From contig NZ_CP010978.1 of NCBI RefSeq assembly GCF_000271665.2, forward strand, positions 1,582,501 to 1,646,500: a stretch of 64,000 nucleotides of DNA. The letters run 5' to 3'. The translations under genes and the position numbers were made by a program. Below are positions 53,274 through 61,704 of this stretch, piece by piece. This DNA is from Pelosinus fermentans JBW45 (GTDB lineage: Bacteria; Bacillota; Negativicutes; DSM-13327). Within the stretch, counting starts at the first letter, position 1. Every line of letters begins with the position of its first letter. Under the pieces are notes generated by a model. It did not search any database and had not been told where the DNA came from. It worked only from the letters and a program-made list of their open reading frames with translations.

Positions 53274-54647
53274 GTGGGAGATGGTATTTTGAAGAAAATG
53301 ATAAATTATATATATGTAATCACTATGATACTGCTGCTTTCTCAGCCTGTCATTGGGAGTGCAGGAGCATTGGAAGAATATGAAGAGGCCAGGAGCCTAT
53401 ATTTAGCTGCTGTTGCCTGTACGGCCGCATATAGTGATCGCGAAGGAAATATTGCCAGGGATGCCCTGGAACAAAATGGCTGGAAAATACAGTCGTATAG
53501 AGAAAAAAGTGATCAAGCAGATGTTAGGTTCTTGGTAGCTAGAAAAATTCAGCAAGGGGATACAGTGCCTTCTTATTTGCTTTCTGTAGTGGGAACTGAA
53601 AATGTAAAGGATCTTAAAGTTGATTTACGTGTGAGTAAGGTTTATTTTTCTGGGAAAACCCTCGAAGAATTCACCGCTAATTCCCTGCGCAAGGATATGC
53701 CAGATTCCGCTCCAAAGGTGCATAAGGGCTTTAACCAATATGTTCAGACGGGATTCAGTAGAGAAATACTTGCAGAAGGTGCTAATTCTGAAAAATCATT
53801 GCTGGAAATGTTGCTAGGCGATAAGGATAAAAAGGTATATTTAGTAGGCCATAGTTTAGGTGGTGCTGGAGTTACCATTGGTGGAGCAAGGCTTCTTGAT
53901 ATGGGGGTAAATCCGGAACAAATCGAAGTGATTACCTTTGGCGCGCCAGCAGTAGGCAATAAAGCTTTTCGTGATAAATTTGAACCTGCTTTGCATCTTA
54001 CTCGCGTTGTGACCACTGGCGATCCTGTAACTGGAGCATTGCAAAAACTAGTGGGGGGATATGAGCAGTTTGGGCGAGAGATTCGTTGGCAGACTCCAAG
54101 TAATCAAAATGCTGATCCTCATCAAATTACTTTATATCTAGATTTGGCGATTAAGAATTATTACCAGAAAAGACAGCAGGCTGTATCAGCGGGAGAATTG
54201 TCAGTACCCAATGAGACAATCAATGTTTCTGGCAAGCCAAGAGTATATGTTGCCCCGATTAAAAACCAATTGTCGGAAGAGTTGCGTGGAGAGTTTTCTT
54301 ATATGAAGGAAGCGCTGTATGATGAATATCGAAGTACTTTACCAGGATATGTATTAGACACAGGAGAAGAAAGTGAAGATATCTTTAAAAAAGCAATTGC
54401 TGCTAATTGTGATTGGGTGGTAGTATCTGAAATTCAAGGTCATACGGTTAAAAATGAGGAGCATACAAGTTATATTACGTTAGAACAGCGCGTATATCAG
54501 GCAAAGAGTGGTGCTATTGTTACTGCAGCCAGTTACGGGAGCAGTACGCGGGATCTTACCTCTCTGGAAGCTTTTATCCATAATTCTAAGAATATGAGTC
54601 AGAACAGGCAGGATTGGTTAGGGACGTTTGATAAAAGTGAAATTTAA
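53274..54647 (+). CDS. Secreted class 3 lipase-like protein with extra C-terminal domain
   Basis: A 457-residue exported protein: signal peptide about 9-31, an alpha/beta hydrolase domain with the nucleophile motif VGHSLGGAGV (about 194-203) and FGAPAVGN (about 225-232), then about 150 C-terminal residues not explained by a lipase. The tail, with PRVYVAPIKNQLSEEL and CDWVVVSEIQGHTV, resembles the CsgG/TolB-N-like folds of periplasmic lipoproteins. Start GTG 53274 behind GAGGGAGG; codons to 53298 are uncertain. Substrate unknown. Confidence 0.78.
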   Translation: MGDGILKKMINYIYVITMILLLSQPVIGSAGALEEYEEARSLYLAAVACTAAYSDREGNIARDALEQNGWKIQSYREKSDQADVRFLVARKIQQGDTVPSYLLSVVGTENVKDLKVDLRVSKVYFSGKTLEEFTANSLRKDMPDSAPKVHKGFNQYVQTGFSREILAEGANSEKSLLEMLLGDKDKKVYLVGHSLGGAGVTIGGARLLDMGVNPEQIEVITFGAPAVGNKAFRDKFEPALHLTRVVTTGDPVTGALQKLVGGYEQFGREIRWQTPSNQNADPHQITLYLDLAIKNYYQKRQQAVSAGELSVPNETINVSGKPRVYVAPIKNQLSEELRGEFSYMKEALYDEYRSTLPGYVLDTGEESEDIFKKAIAANCDWVVVSEIQGHTVKNEEHTSYITLEQRVYQAKSGAIVTAASYGSSTRDLTSLEAFIHNSKNMSQNRQDWLGTFDKSEI

Positions 54648-54662
54648 GATATCGCTTAGTAA

Positions 54663-54698
54663 GAAAGCACGGAGCAATGCTCCTGCTTTTTTTTTGTA
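54663..54698 (+). terminator. Intrinsic terminator after the lipase-like gene
   Basis: AGCACGGAGC / GCTCCTGCT stem followed by nine T. Confidence 0.88.
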
Positions 54699-54699
54699 G

Positions 54700-54730
54700 A
54701 ATTTATAAGTTTTAGAGGGAAGCTGAACAC
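54700..54730. repeat. Family 1 repeat, left-flank fragment
   Basis: ATTTATAAGTTTTAGAGG followed by GAAGCTGAAC matches the left flank of copy C (30192 onward) and of the fragment at 24976; the palindromic core is missing. Confidence 0.5.
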
Positions 54731-54882
54731 TTTATTTTGGGGTTAAATTTTAAGGACGGATTTTGCACTAATCTTAAGTGAAGGAATTTGTCCTTTATTG
54801 TGTCGAAAATTCAGAATATAATACGGTTAAGAAATTCTAACTGGCTCTGACGTGTATGTATTGATAAAGGGGTGAGAGTGTT

Positions 54883-56823
54883 ATTCTTACTTTTCGTTGT
54901 CGTCAAATACTAAAAAAAATAATTGATGCAAAACGATCTTTGAAAATTAAAGAATTAGCCGATGAGTTTCATGTTAGTATCAGAACGATTAAATATGATT
55001 TGGAAAATATTCGTTTATGGCTAGAGAAACAAAAGGATCAAATAGTTCAATTAGAATCCAAGACCAATCTCGGTATATGGCTCAGTGGTGAAATGAGGGA
55101 TATCAAGAGAATACGCAGTATGTTAGATAATGAAGTAGGTACGGCGATGCTTCTAAGTCAAGAGGAACGAAGCAAGTATATTGCGTTAGAATTATTGCTT
55201 CATAAAGAGTTTGTTACCTTGAATTCCCTAGCGGAGAAGATGGGAGTTAGCCGCAATACAGTGATCGGTGATATGCAAAAGGTAGAGCGACTTTTACAAA
55301 ACTGGCGTATCGAAATGGAACGAAAAGTTCATTACGGTATACGTGCTGTTAGTTCAGAAGTGAATCGTCGCTTAGCGTTGGAATATGTAGTGCAGAGTTT
55401 TTTAAACAGTAATGAAATGTCATATATTTTACAAAGTATTATACATGAACATGAATTCCCATCTCGAGTAGGTAATGTGATCACCACTTTTCTGTTGGAA
55501 CGTAAAGAATTAGAGTATGTATGTCAAGTGGTTAAGCATATCGCTAGGCATATAAGGGAGAAGAGTGAACAGTATCTTTCTGATCGAGTACTGATTGGTG
55601 TGTTAATACGTTTTTGTGTTGTTATCCAAAGAATTAAAACAGATAATAGCCTTGCTGAATCCTATACTGCGGTTGCAATAAAAGCAAAAGATCATTCTCT
55701 TTATAGTATTTTCAGTGAAGAAAGTGTTAAATTGGCAAATCATTTGGGAGTAGGGATATCTGATACTGAGATTGGCTTTATCTGGTTACAGTCTCTTGGC
55801 AATGGTATGTATCATAATGAACATCATCACGATAGTTATGAACAGTCAGTAGTTACAGAGATAACTGCAAAAATTATCAATAAAGTAAGTCAAAACCTAA
55901 AAGTGACCTTTACGGATGACACAGAGTTGTTTGATAGCTTATTGGCACATCTAACCGATAAATTAGCAAAATATGAATATGGCGTTATTGATCCTAATCC
56001 ATTGGTAGCAGAAGTGATTCAATCCTATCCAGAAATGTTTAAGTGTGTAAAGCAAGTATGTTCCGAGGCATTTGAGGAAATTAACGTATTTTTGACAGAT
56101 CCGGATTTAGCATATATTGTTCTTCACTTCCAAGCGGCATATGAGAGAAGATATGGGAGGCCTCGGTTTAAGGCGATTGTGGTTTGTGGTACAGGACGGG
56201 GCACTGCCAGATTGCTTAAGATTAGATTGGAAAATGAAATAAAAAGTTTGAGTGTTTTGGGTTATTGTTCCGTTTTGGAAATAGATCAAGTCCTTAAGAT
56301 GCAGTCTATTGACCTAGTTATTAGTGTATTGCCGATTGATACAGAATGTCCCGTAGTTGTGGTCAATTCCATACTGAGTCAACGAGATATCGTGGCAATC
56401 CATGAGGCTTTAAAAAAAATATGTGGTACGCAATTAGAATATACCCATGAGACACTAGAAAAAAAACATGGCTTTACGGAATCATTTATGTTAATGCGCA
56501 GAAATATTAGTTTTACAGAGCTACCTCTTATAGAAAGTATTTCACAAGATATCATTAGTAAAGGTTTTCAACTCGGGATGCTAATTACAACTGAATTTAA
56601 GGAATACCTCTCTGAGCAGGCAGCTGCTGGTTTAATGCTTCATATTTTGCTAATGGTAAATCGGCTGGCTTTTGGCTCCCCCTATGTTGATTTTAATTAT
56701 AGTGACCAGCCTGAAAGTAAACGATTAGCTGAGTTACGTTGCAAATTGACCAACGTGTTGGGTGAAGAGCATTGTAATATACCAAATAGCGAAATTAGTG
56801 CAATGCTTCGATATTTTTCGTAA
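54883..56823 (+). CDS. PRD-containing transcriptional regulator (BglG/LevR-like)
   Basis: Up to 646 residues. Two helix-turn-helix regions lead (RQILKKIIDAKRSLKIKELA and, near residue 105, LNSLAEKMGVSRNTVIGD). PRD1 follows but lacks its usual His; PRD2 keeps them (LLAHLTDKL and YIVLHFQ); then an EIIB-like site VVCGTGRGTARLL, and a third PRD-like tail (LMLHILLMVNRL). Such proteins are phosphorylated by the PTS and switch sugar operons. The first helix lies before any ATG/GTG/TTG in frame; the frame is open from 54868 and an ATT at 54883 sits six bases after GGGGTGAG, so I use it. TTG 54940 is the alternative and would cut the helix-turn-helix. It heads the operon it probably controls. Confidence 0.86.
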   Translation: MLTFRCRQILKKIIDAKRSLKIKELADEFHVSIRTIKYDLENIRLWLEKQKDQIVQLESKTNLGIWLSGEMRDIKRIRSMLDNEVGTAMLLSQEERSKYIALELLLHKEFVTLNSLAEKMGVSRNTVIGDMQKVERLLQNWRIEMERKVHYGIRAVSSEVNRRLALEYVVQSFLNSNEMSYILQSIIHEHEFPSRVGNVITTFLLERKELEYVCQVVKHIARHIREKSEQYLSDRVLIGVLIRFCVVIQRIKTDNSLAESYTAVAIKAKDHSLYSIFSEESVKLANHLGVGISDTEIGFIWLQSLGNGMYHNEHHHDSYEQSVVTEITAKIINKVSQNLKVTFTDDTELFDSLLAHLTDKLAKYEYGVIDPNPLVAEVIQSYPEMFKCVKQVCSEAFEEINVFLTDPDLAYIVLHFQAAYERRYGRPRFKAIVVCGTGRGTARLLKIRLENEIKSLSVLGYCSVLEIDQVLKMQSIDLVISVLPIDTECPVVVVNSILSQRDIVAIHEALKKICGTQLEYTHETLEKKHGFTESFMLMRRNISFTELPLIESISQDIISKGFQLGMLITTEFKEYLSEQAAAGLMLHILLMVNRLAFGSPYVDFNYSDQPESKRLAELRCKLTNVLGEEHCNIPNSEISAMLRYFS

Positions 56824-56836
56824 GGTGGTGTTAAAA

Positions 56837-57967
56837 ATGGCATTTGATTTTTTTATTAAAAATGGTATATTCATTGATCCTATTTCTAAAGTACATGGGA
56901 AATATGATATCGCCGTAGATTCTGGTCGTGTTTTCAGTATCCATCCCTCGAAGGAGTTTGGTCTAGAGAAATATGCAAAAAACAGTATAGATGCCAGCGG
57001 CTATCTGGTTACTCCTGGTTTAATTGATCTTCACACTCATGTATTTCCTAATGATACTGAAATAGGCATTGATGCTGATTTGGTAGGGGTTCAGCAAGGG
57101 GTTACTACATTAGTGGATGCGGGAAGCGCTGGTGCAGCGACATTTCCAAAGTTTATTACAAATGTTGTTGAAAAAAATATAACGCAAGTATTAGCTTGGA
57201 TTAACATAGCTAGTGCAGGCTTATGTTCTGGTCGAGCTGAATTAAGTGATCTTACTCAGATTGATACGCAGAGTGTGATCGAAATGATCAGCCAGTTTCC
57301 AATCATTCGGGGAATCAAAGTGCGGATGAGTAGTTCGGTTTTGGGAGCAAGCGGATTACGACCTTTGGAAATAGCCAAAGATTTGTCTCGGAAGGTAGGA
57401 CTGCCATTGATGGTTCATGTTGGCAATGGACCGCCTGAATTAGGATATATCTTGGATCTATTGGATGAAGGAGATGTAGTCACCCATGCTTTTCATGGAA
57501 AAAAGGGTGGTATTCTAGACGGTGATGAAATACTTCCCCAGGCACATCAAGCTTTGAAAAGAGGAGTTTTATTTGATATAGGGCATGGTACAGCCAGTTT
57601 TAGTATGCAAACGTTGCAGAAAGCCAAAAAGGTGGGAATAAAGCCATGTTCCATTAGTACAGATATTTATTTAGAAAATTATAGTGGTCCAGTATATAGC
57701 TTAACGACGACATTATCAAAGTTTCTGGCTTTAGGTTTTTCTTTAGATGAGGTTATTGCAGCTGCTACGATGGCCCCTGCCGCAATACTCAGGATGGATC
57801 ATGAAATTGGTACATTACAAGTAGGTAGAATTGCTGATATTAGTGTTCTCACTATAGAGGATGGAGTATTTGAATTTACTGATTCAGAAAATGAAGTTTT
57901 CAAGGGGCACCAGTTGCTCCGAGCTAAATTTACAATTAAATCAGGAAGGGTATTAAAATGCAGATGA
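56837..57967 (+). CDS. Amidohydrolase/deacetylase-family metallohydrolase
   Basis: A 376-residue TIM-barrel amidohydrolase. DLHTHVF gives the HxH metal site (about 62-64), IRGIKVRMSS the likely carboxylated Lys, HVGNGPPE and VTHAFHG further His ligands, and CSISTDIY the Asp. It resembles the EF_0837-type group, which sits in the same operon in enterococci. An N-acyl amino-sugar acid or a cyclic amide would be a fitting substrate, releasing the amine for DgaE. ATG 56837 is 14 bases after the regulator. Confidence 0.86.
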   Translation: MAFDFFIKNGIFIDPISKVHGKYDIAVDSGRVFSIHPSKEFGLEKYAKNSIDASGYLVTPGLIDLHTHVFPNDTEIGIDADLVGVQQGVTTLVDAGSAGAATFPKFITNVVEKNITQVLAWINIASAGLCSGRAELSDLTQIDTQSVIEMISQFPIIRGIKVRMSSSVLGASGLRPLEIAKDLSRKVGLPLMVHVGNGPPELGYILDLLDEGDVVTHAFHGKKGGILDGDEILPQAHQALKRGVLFDIGHGTASFSMQTLQKAKKVGIKPCSISTDIYLENYSGPVYSLTTTLSKFLALGFSLDEVIAAATMAPAAILRMDHEIGTLQVGRIADISVLTIEDGVFEFTDSENEVFKGHQLLRAKFTIKSGRVLKCR

Positions 57968-58323
57968 TAGATACAATTATTAAGACAATTGCCTTGGAGA
58001 TGCCAATGGATTCGGAAGAATTGGTTGACTTTAAGGAGTTATTAGAGATCGTAGCAGTCAATGCAGAGGAAGTTCATATTGAAATATCACAGGAACGTTG
58101 GTTAAGTATGGGGGTTCATTTATTATCAACTATTAGGCGTGTGAAAAAGGGCGAAAAACTTCCGACGGTAGATCCATTTATCGTAGAACAGGTTAGTTTG
58201 GAGATGATGGAACTTAGTAGAAAAGTATTGCAGCATATTGATTCTGTTAATGAGTGCTCCAATAACGATACAGAGGCAGTACTATTAGCCTTACATTTTG
58301 AGACAGCCCAAAATAGTAATTAA
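57958..58323 (+). CDS. Stand-alone PRD protein
   Basis: A 121-residue protein consisting of one PTS regulation domain: MGVHLLSTIRRVKKGEKLP holds the first His and VLLALHFETA the second. It lacks any DNA- or RNA-binding part, so it may modulate the large PRD regulator through its phosphorylation state. It overlaps the amidohydrolase gene by ten bases, with GGAAGGG before its ATG. Confidence 0.82.
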   Translation: MQMIDTIIKTIALEMPMDSEELVDFKELLEIVAVNAEEVHIEISQERWLSMGVHLLSTIRRVKKGEKLPTVDPFIVEQVSLEMMELSRKVLQHIDSVNECSNNDTEAVLLALHFETAQNSN

Positions 58324-58345
58324 AATAGGAGAGGGGGATTTTCTA

Positions 58346-58723
58346 ATGGAAAAGAAAGTCAGAGTCGTAATTGGGGATCGTTTAGGCAAAGGTCAAAAAG
58401 TAGCACAAGGTGTAGAACAGGCTGGTGGCATAGCAATCTTGATTCCCGGTGTTGCCGCTGATATGAAAGTAGCGGATACGATGCACAAAGAAGCAGCCGA
58501 TTTTGCAATTTCATTTTGTGGCAGTGGCGGTGCAGGGGCTATAACAGCAAAAACAAAGTATGGATATCCTGTTGAATTTGGGCTTCGTTCCGTTGATGCC
58601 GGCGTTACAGCTATTCGAGCAGGGAAAAAAGTGGTTGGTTTTGGTTTTATGGATATAGAAGAATTGGGCAGACGATTAACAGAAGAGTATATAAAAGTAC
58701 AGCAAAATAAAGAGGTACAATGA
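58346..58723 (+). CDS. SFCGS-family glycine-rich protein
   Basis: A 125-residue soluble protein of the SFCGS glycine-rich family, named for AISFCGSGGAGAITAKTK (about 54-71). The start KVRVVIGDRLGKGQKVAQGV is also conserved. The role is unknown. The order of strands and the CGSG motif resemble RpiB/LacA-type sugar phosphate isomerases (their CGTG). Start ATG 58346 behind GAGAGGGGG. It overlaps the next gene by four bases. Confidence 0.85.
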   Translation: MEKKVRVVIGDRLGKGQKVAQGVEQAGGIAILIPGVAADMKVADTMHKEAADFAISFCGSGGAGAITAKTKYGYPVEFGLRSVDAGVTAIRAGKKVVGFGFMDIEELGRRLTEEYIKVQQNKEVQ

Positions 58724-59061
58724 TGTATAAGGAGTTAAAACATACATTGTCTCTGAGTGGCACAGGAGAAAGTAAAGAAAGAGCTTTTAATGATGTTTTC
58801 TCTCAAATTAAGCCGCTAGTAGCACGAACATTTAGTAGTGTTATCTTACAAATAGAGCCACAGGATGTTGAAGTAGTATCTGCGATGGAAACCAGTTATG
58901 TTGAAAAGTTTTTAGGATTTTTATTTCCACGTCGGCGGGTGCGATACGATATTCTCGTTACTGTTACTGTTCAGCTTAGAATGATTGACACAGAAAAAAT
59001 TAAATTTGAGAAAAGAAATGAAGAGTTGTCAACTACGCAAAGAATATTGCGGATGCAGTAA
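58720..59061 (+). CDS. DUF4312-family protein
   Basis: A 113-residue protein matching DUF4312: LSLSGTGESKERAFNDVFSQ at the start, LQIEPQDVEVVSA and EKFLGFLFPRRRVRYDILVT after it. It is predicted to be a small alpha/beta domain with a hydrophobic, basic loop that could touch the membrane. No function is known; it is always next to SFCGS, DUF4311 and DUF4310 genes. ATGA overlap with the SFCGS gene implies translational coupling. Confidence 0.87.
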   Translation: MMYKELKHTLSLSGTGESKERAFNDVFSQIKPLVARTFSSVILQIEPQDVEVVSAMETSYVEKFLGFLFPRRRVRYDILVTVTVQLRMIDTEKIKFEKRNEELSTTQRILRMQ

Positions 59062-59095
59062 GAGTTGTTGATTATAAAAGGGAGGGGATAGAGAT

Positions 59096-59881
59096 ATGGA
59101 CACAATGACGATCATTATGGAATCTATTATTATTGGGGCTTTGGTTGGTTTTGGTGTCGGGGCAGGTGCTGCTAGAATGTTTCATGCGCCAAATGTCCAG
59201 GGGATGGGGGCATTTCGGACTTTTGGTGAGCTAAATGCGTGTGAAGGTGATCCGATTTCCCATTTTTCTTTTGGCTTAGGATTTTTGTTTAATTCTTGGG
59301 CATCTGTTGTTGGTGCTGGTGCTTTTACTCAAGATGTAGAGCATCGTATTATTCCAAACTGGGCGGCAGCGGCATTGCTTTCTAGAAACCGGAAAGTGGA
59401 GGAAACCTTGCATGATCCGAAAAAAATGGCGTTTGCCGGTGCTGCCATTGGGGTTGTAATAGTTACTGTAATGAATTCAACAGCTGTGGCCATTCCAGCT
59501 TCGCTGCAAGTTATTGCTACAAAAGTACTAGTGCCGGCAGCTAACTGGCTGATTAATCCAGTAATGCCTATTGTTTTTTGGATGGCAGCTATTGATGCTG
59601 GTCAAAGAAGTGGTACATGGGCGACAGTTTTGGGAGGATTGTCTCAACTCGTTATGGGAAATGCAGTACCAGGGATTGTCTTGGGGATTTTAATTGGTAA
59701 AGGTGTAGATGACAGCGGTTGGAACCATATTACTAAGACTTTGGTGGTAGCAGTTGTTTTGTTGTTTGTACTCAGTGGGTTTTTCCGTGGATTTGATGCC
59801 AAATTGCTAAATGAGTTCCACATTGGTGTTCCTGCAGGGCTGATTGAATTTCATAAAATCTTTGGATCGGTGGTGAAATAA
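59096..59881 (+). CDS. DUF4311 membrane protein
   Basis: A 261-residue glycine-rich membrane protein of the DUF4311 family with about seven hydrophobic helices. GVGAGAARMFHAPNVQGMGAFRT (about 20-42) and FNSWASVVGAGAFTQDVEHRIIPNWAAAAL are conserved. With DUF4310 it likely forms a membrane transport unit. Strong ribosome binding site GGGAGGGG. Confidence 0.87.
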   Translation: MDTMTIIMESIIIGALVGFGVGAGAARMFHAPNVQGMGAFRTFGELNACEGDPISHFSFGLGFLFNSWASVVGAGAFTQDVEHRIIPNWAAAALLSRNRKVEETLHDPKKMAFAGAAIGVVIVTVMNSTAVAIPASLQVIATKVLVPAANWLINPVMPIVFWMAAIDAGQRSGTWATVLGGLSQLVMGNAVPGIVLGILIGKGVDDSGWNHITKTLVVAVVLLFVLSGFFRGFDAKLLNEFHIGVPAGLIEFHKIFGSVVK

Positions 59882-59882
59882 G

Positions 59883-60545
59883 ATGGAGAATCAAGAAAGA
59901 CAAGCTGAATTAACAGGATTTTGGTATTCTGAATGGGCATTTGTTATTTTTGTTGCTATGCTTTCGGCGGGAATATTTGCTGGTACTCATATGTATTATG
60001 TGTATCATATTGGTGCTTTTAATGATATTGCTATTGTGGCCATGTTAGAAGGTGGTATTAAAACCGGCGCATATGGTGCAGCTGCAGCTTTTGGCGCAAG
60101 CTTCCTCTTTGCTCGTGTTTTAGAAGGACCCCTTGTTGGTATTCTGGACATTGGCGGTTCACTGCAGACAGGTATTGGCATTGGTGTCCCTGCTATGCTG
60201 CTTGGCATGGGAGTAACAGCTCCATTGACTTCTTTTCCTCTTGCGCTGGCTACTGGCGGGCTGCTTGGTGTAATAATTGGCACGATTATTGTGCTGATTC
60301 GTAAATATACAATTAGCGGGAATAGTTCGACCTTTGGGGCAGATGTTATGATGGGAGCAGGCAATGCATCAGGCAGATATTTAGGACCTCTCATTATTAT
60401 TTCAGCTGCTATGGCTTCCATTCCTGTAGGTTTAGGAGCCGTGATCGGAGCAGGCCTCTTCTATGTTTGGCAGAAACCCATTGCTGGTGGAGCTATTTTG
60501 GGGGCAATGCTTCTTGGGGCGTTCTTCCCGATTTTAATAAAATAG
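59883..60545 (+). CDS. DUF4310 membrane protein
   Basis: A 220-residue glycine-rich membrane protein of the DUF4310 family with about six helices. IFAGTHMYYVYHIGAFNDI near the front and GADVMMGAGNASGRYLGPL later are conserved. The gene starts one base after the DUF4311 stop. It is the second membrane subunit of the uncharacterised unit. Confidence 0.87.
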   Translation: MENQERQAELTGFWYSEWAFVIFVAMLSAGIFAGTHMYYVYHIGAFNDIAIVAMLEGGIKTGAYGAAAAFGASFLFARVLEGPLVGILDIGGSLQTGIGIGVPAMLLGMGVTAPLTSFPLALATGGLLGVIIGTIIVLIRKYTISGNSSTFGADVMMGAGNASGRYLGPLIIISAAMASIPVGLGAVIGAGLFYVWQKPIAGGAILGAMLLGAFFPILIK

Positions 60546-60582
60546 ATATGAGAGATGATCTCAGATAGTAGGGGTGCTAATA

Positions 60583-61704
60583 ATGAGTATTTATCAAAAG
60601 TTTGGTTTGCGTAAAATTATTAATGCTAGCGGTAAAATGACGGTGCTAGGGGCTAGTGCCGTACATTCTGAGGTTGCTCAGGCGTTGAGTGCAGCTGCTA
60701 TGGATTATGTTGATATTCATGAGTTGATGATTGCTGCTGGCAGGAAAATTGCACAGGTGACAGGGGCTGAAAATGGATGTCCTACAGCTGGCGCTGCTCC
60801 TGGCATCGCCATTGCTACAGCAGCTGTTATTGCCGGTGAAAATTTGACCCTTGTTGAGAGAGTACCTAATACCGATGGTCTAAAAAATGAGATTATTCTC
60901 CAAAAAGGTCATTCTGTTAATTTTGGTGCTTCTCTTCCCCAGATGATTGCCCTAGGTGGTGGCAAAGTAGTTGAAGTAGGTCAAGCCAATCATGTGGAAA
61001 AAGACCATATTCTTAGAGGTATCAATGAAAAAACAGCAGCATTATTTTATATAAAATCTCATCATGCAGTGCAAAAAGGGATGCAGTCATTAGAGACGAT
61101 AGTTGCCATTGCCAAGGAAAGAAATATTCCCATTATTGTTGATGCGGCAGCAGAAGAGGATTTTAAATATTATATTGCGAGTGGTGCTGATATCGTCATT
61201 TACAGCGGCGGGAAGGCTTTAGAGGGTCCCACTTCAGGCCTGATCTGTGGCAGAGATGATTTAATTAAAGCTTGCCATATGCAATATAAAGGAATTGGCA
61301 GAGCGATGAAGGTTGGTAAAGAAGCAATTATTGGTCTGATGACAGCCTTAGACAGGTACGAGTCGAAAGAAGATGATTCTCAAGGGCAAATTAATCGTAT
61401 GAATTGGCTCATTAACGAACTTTCCAATGTTCCTGGAATCAAAGGGTCACTTGTACAAGATGAAGCCGGGCGGGACATTTATCGAGCGCAGCTTACAATT
61501 GACGAAAAAATTGCGGGAATCAATGCTGTTGCATTGGTTGAAAATTTGGAAGCAGGTAATCCAGCTATTTATACTAGGAATTATTATGCCAATATAGGAA
61601 TCATCAATATTGATCCTCGTCCGTTATTAATGGATCAGGAGAAAGTGATTACTAGTCGTATTCGTGAAATCATTAGTGAGTGTAAGAGGAAGGAAAAGAA
61701 ATAA
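60583..61704 (+). CDS. dgaE: DgaE-like PLP-dependent ammonia lyase
   Basis: A 373-residue SelA-fold PLP enzyme. FGLRKIINASGKMTVLGAS at the start, GCPTAGAAPGIAIATAA, VDAAAEED and the PLP Lys in SGGKALEGPTSG are conserved. In Salmonella, DgaE turns D-glucosaminate 6-phosphate into 2-keto-3-deoxygluconate 6-phosphate plus ammonia. Start ATG 60583 behind AGGGGTG. It overlaps dgaF by one base. Confidence 0.9.
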   Translation: MSIYQKFGLRKIINASGKMTVLGASAVHSEVAQALSAAAMDYVDIHELMIAAGRKIAQVTGAENGCPTAGAAPGIAIATAAVIAGENLTLVERVPNTDGLKNEIILQKGHSVNFGASLPQMIALGGGKVVEVGQANHVEKDHILRGINEKTAALFYIKSHHAVQKGMQSLETIVAIAKERNIPIIVDAAAEEDFKYYIASGADIVIYSGGKALEGPTSGLICGRDDLIKACHMQYKGIGRAMKVGKEAIIGLMTALDRYESKEDDSQGQINRMNWLINELSNVPGIKGSLVQDEAGRDIYRAQLTIDEKIAGINAVALVENLEAGNPAIYTRNYYANIGIINIDPRPLLMDQEKVITSRIREIISECKRKEKK

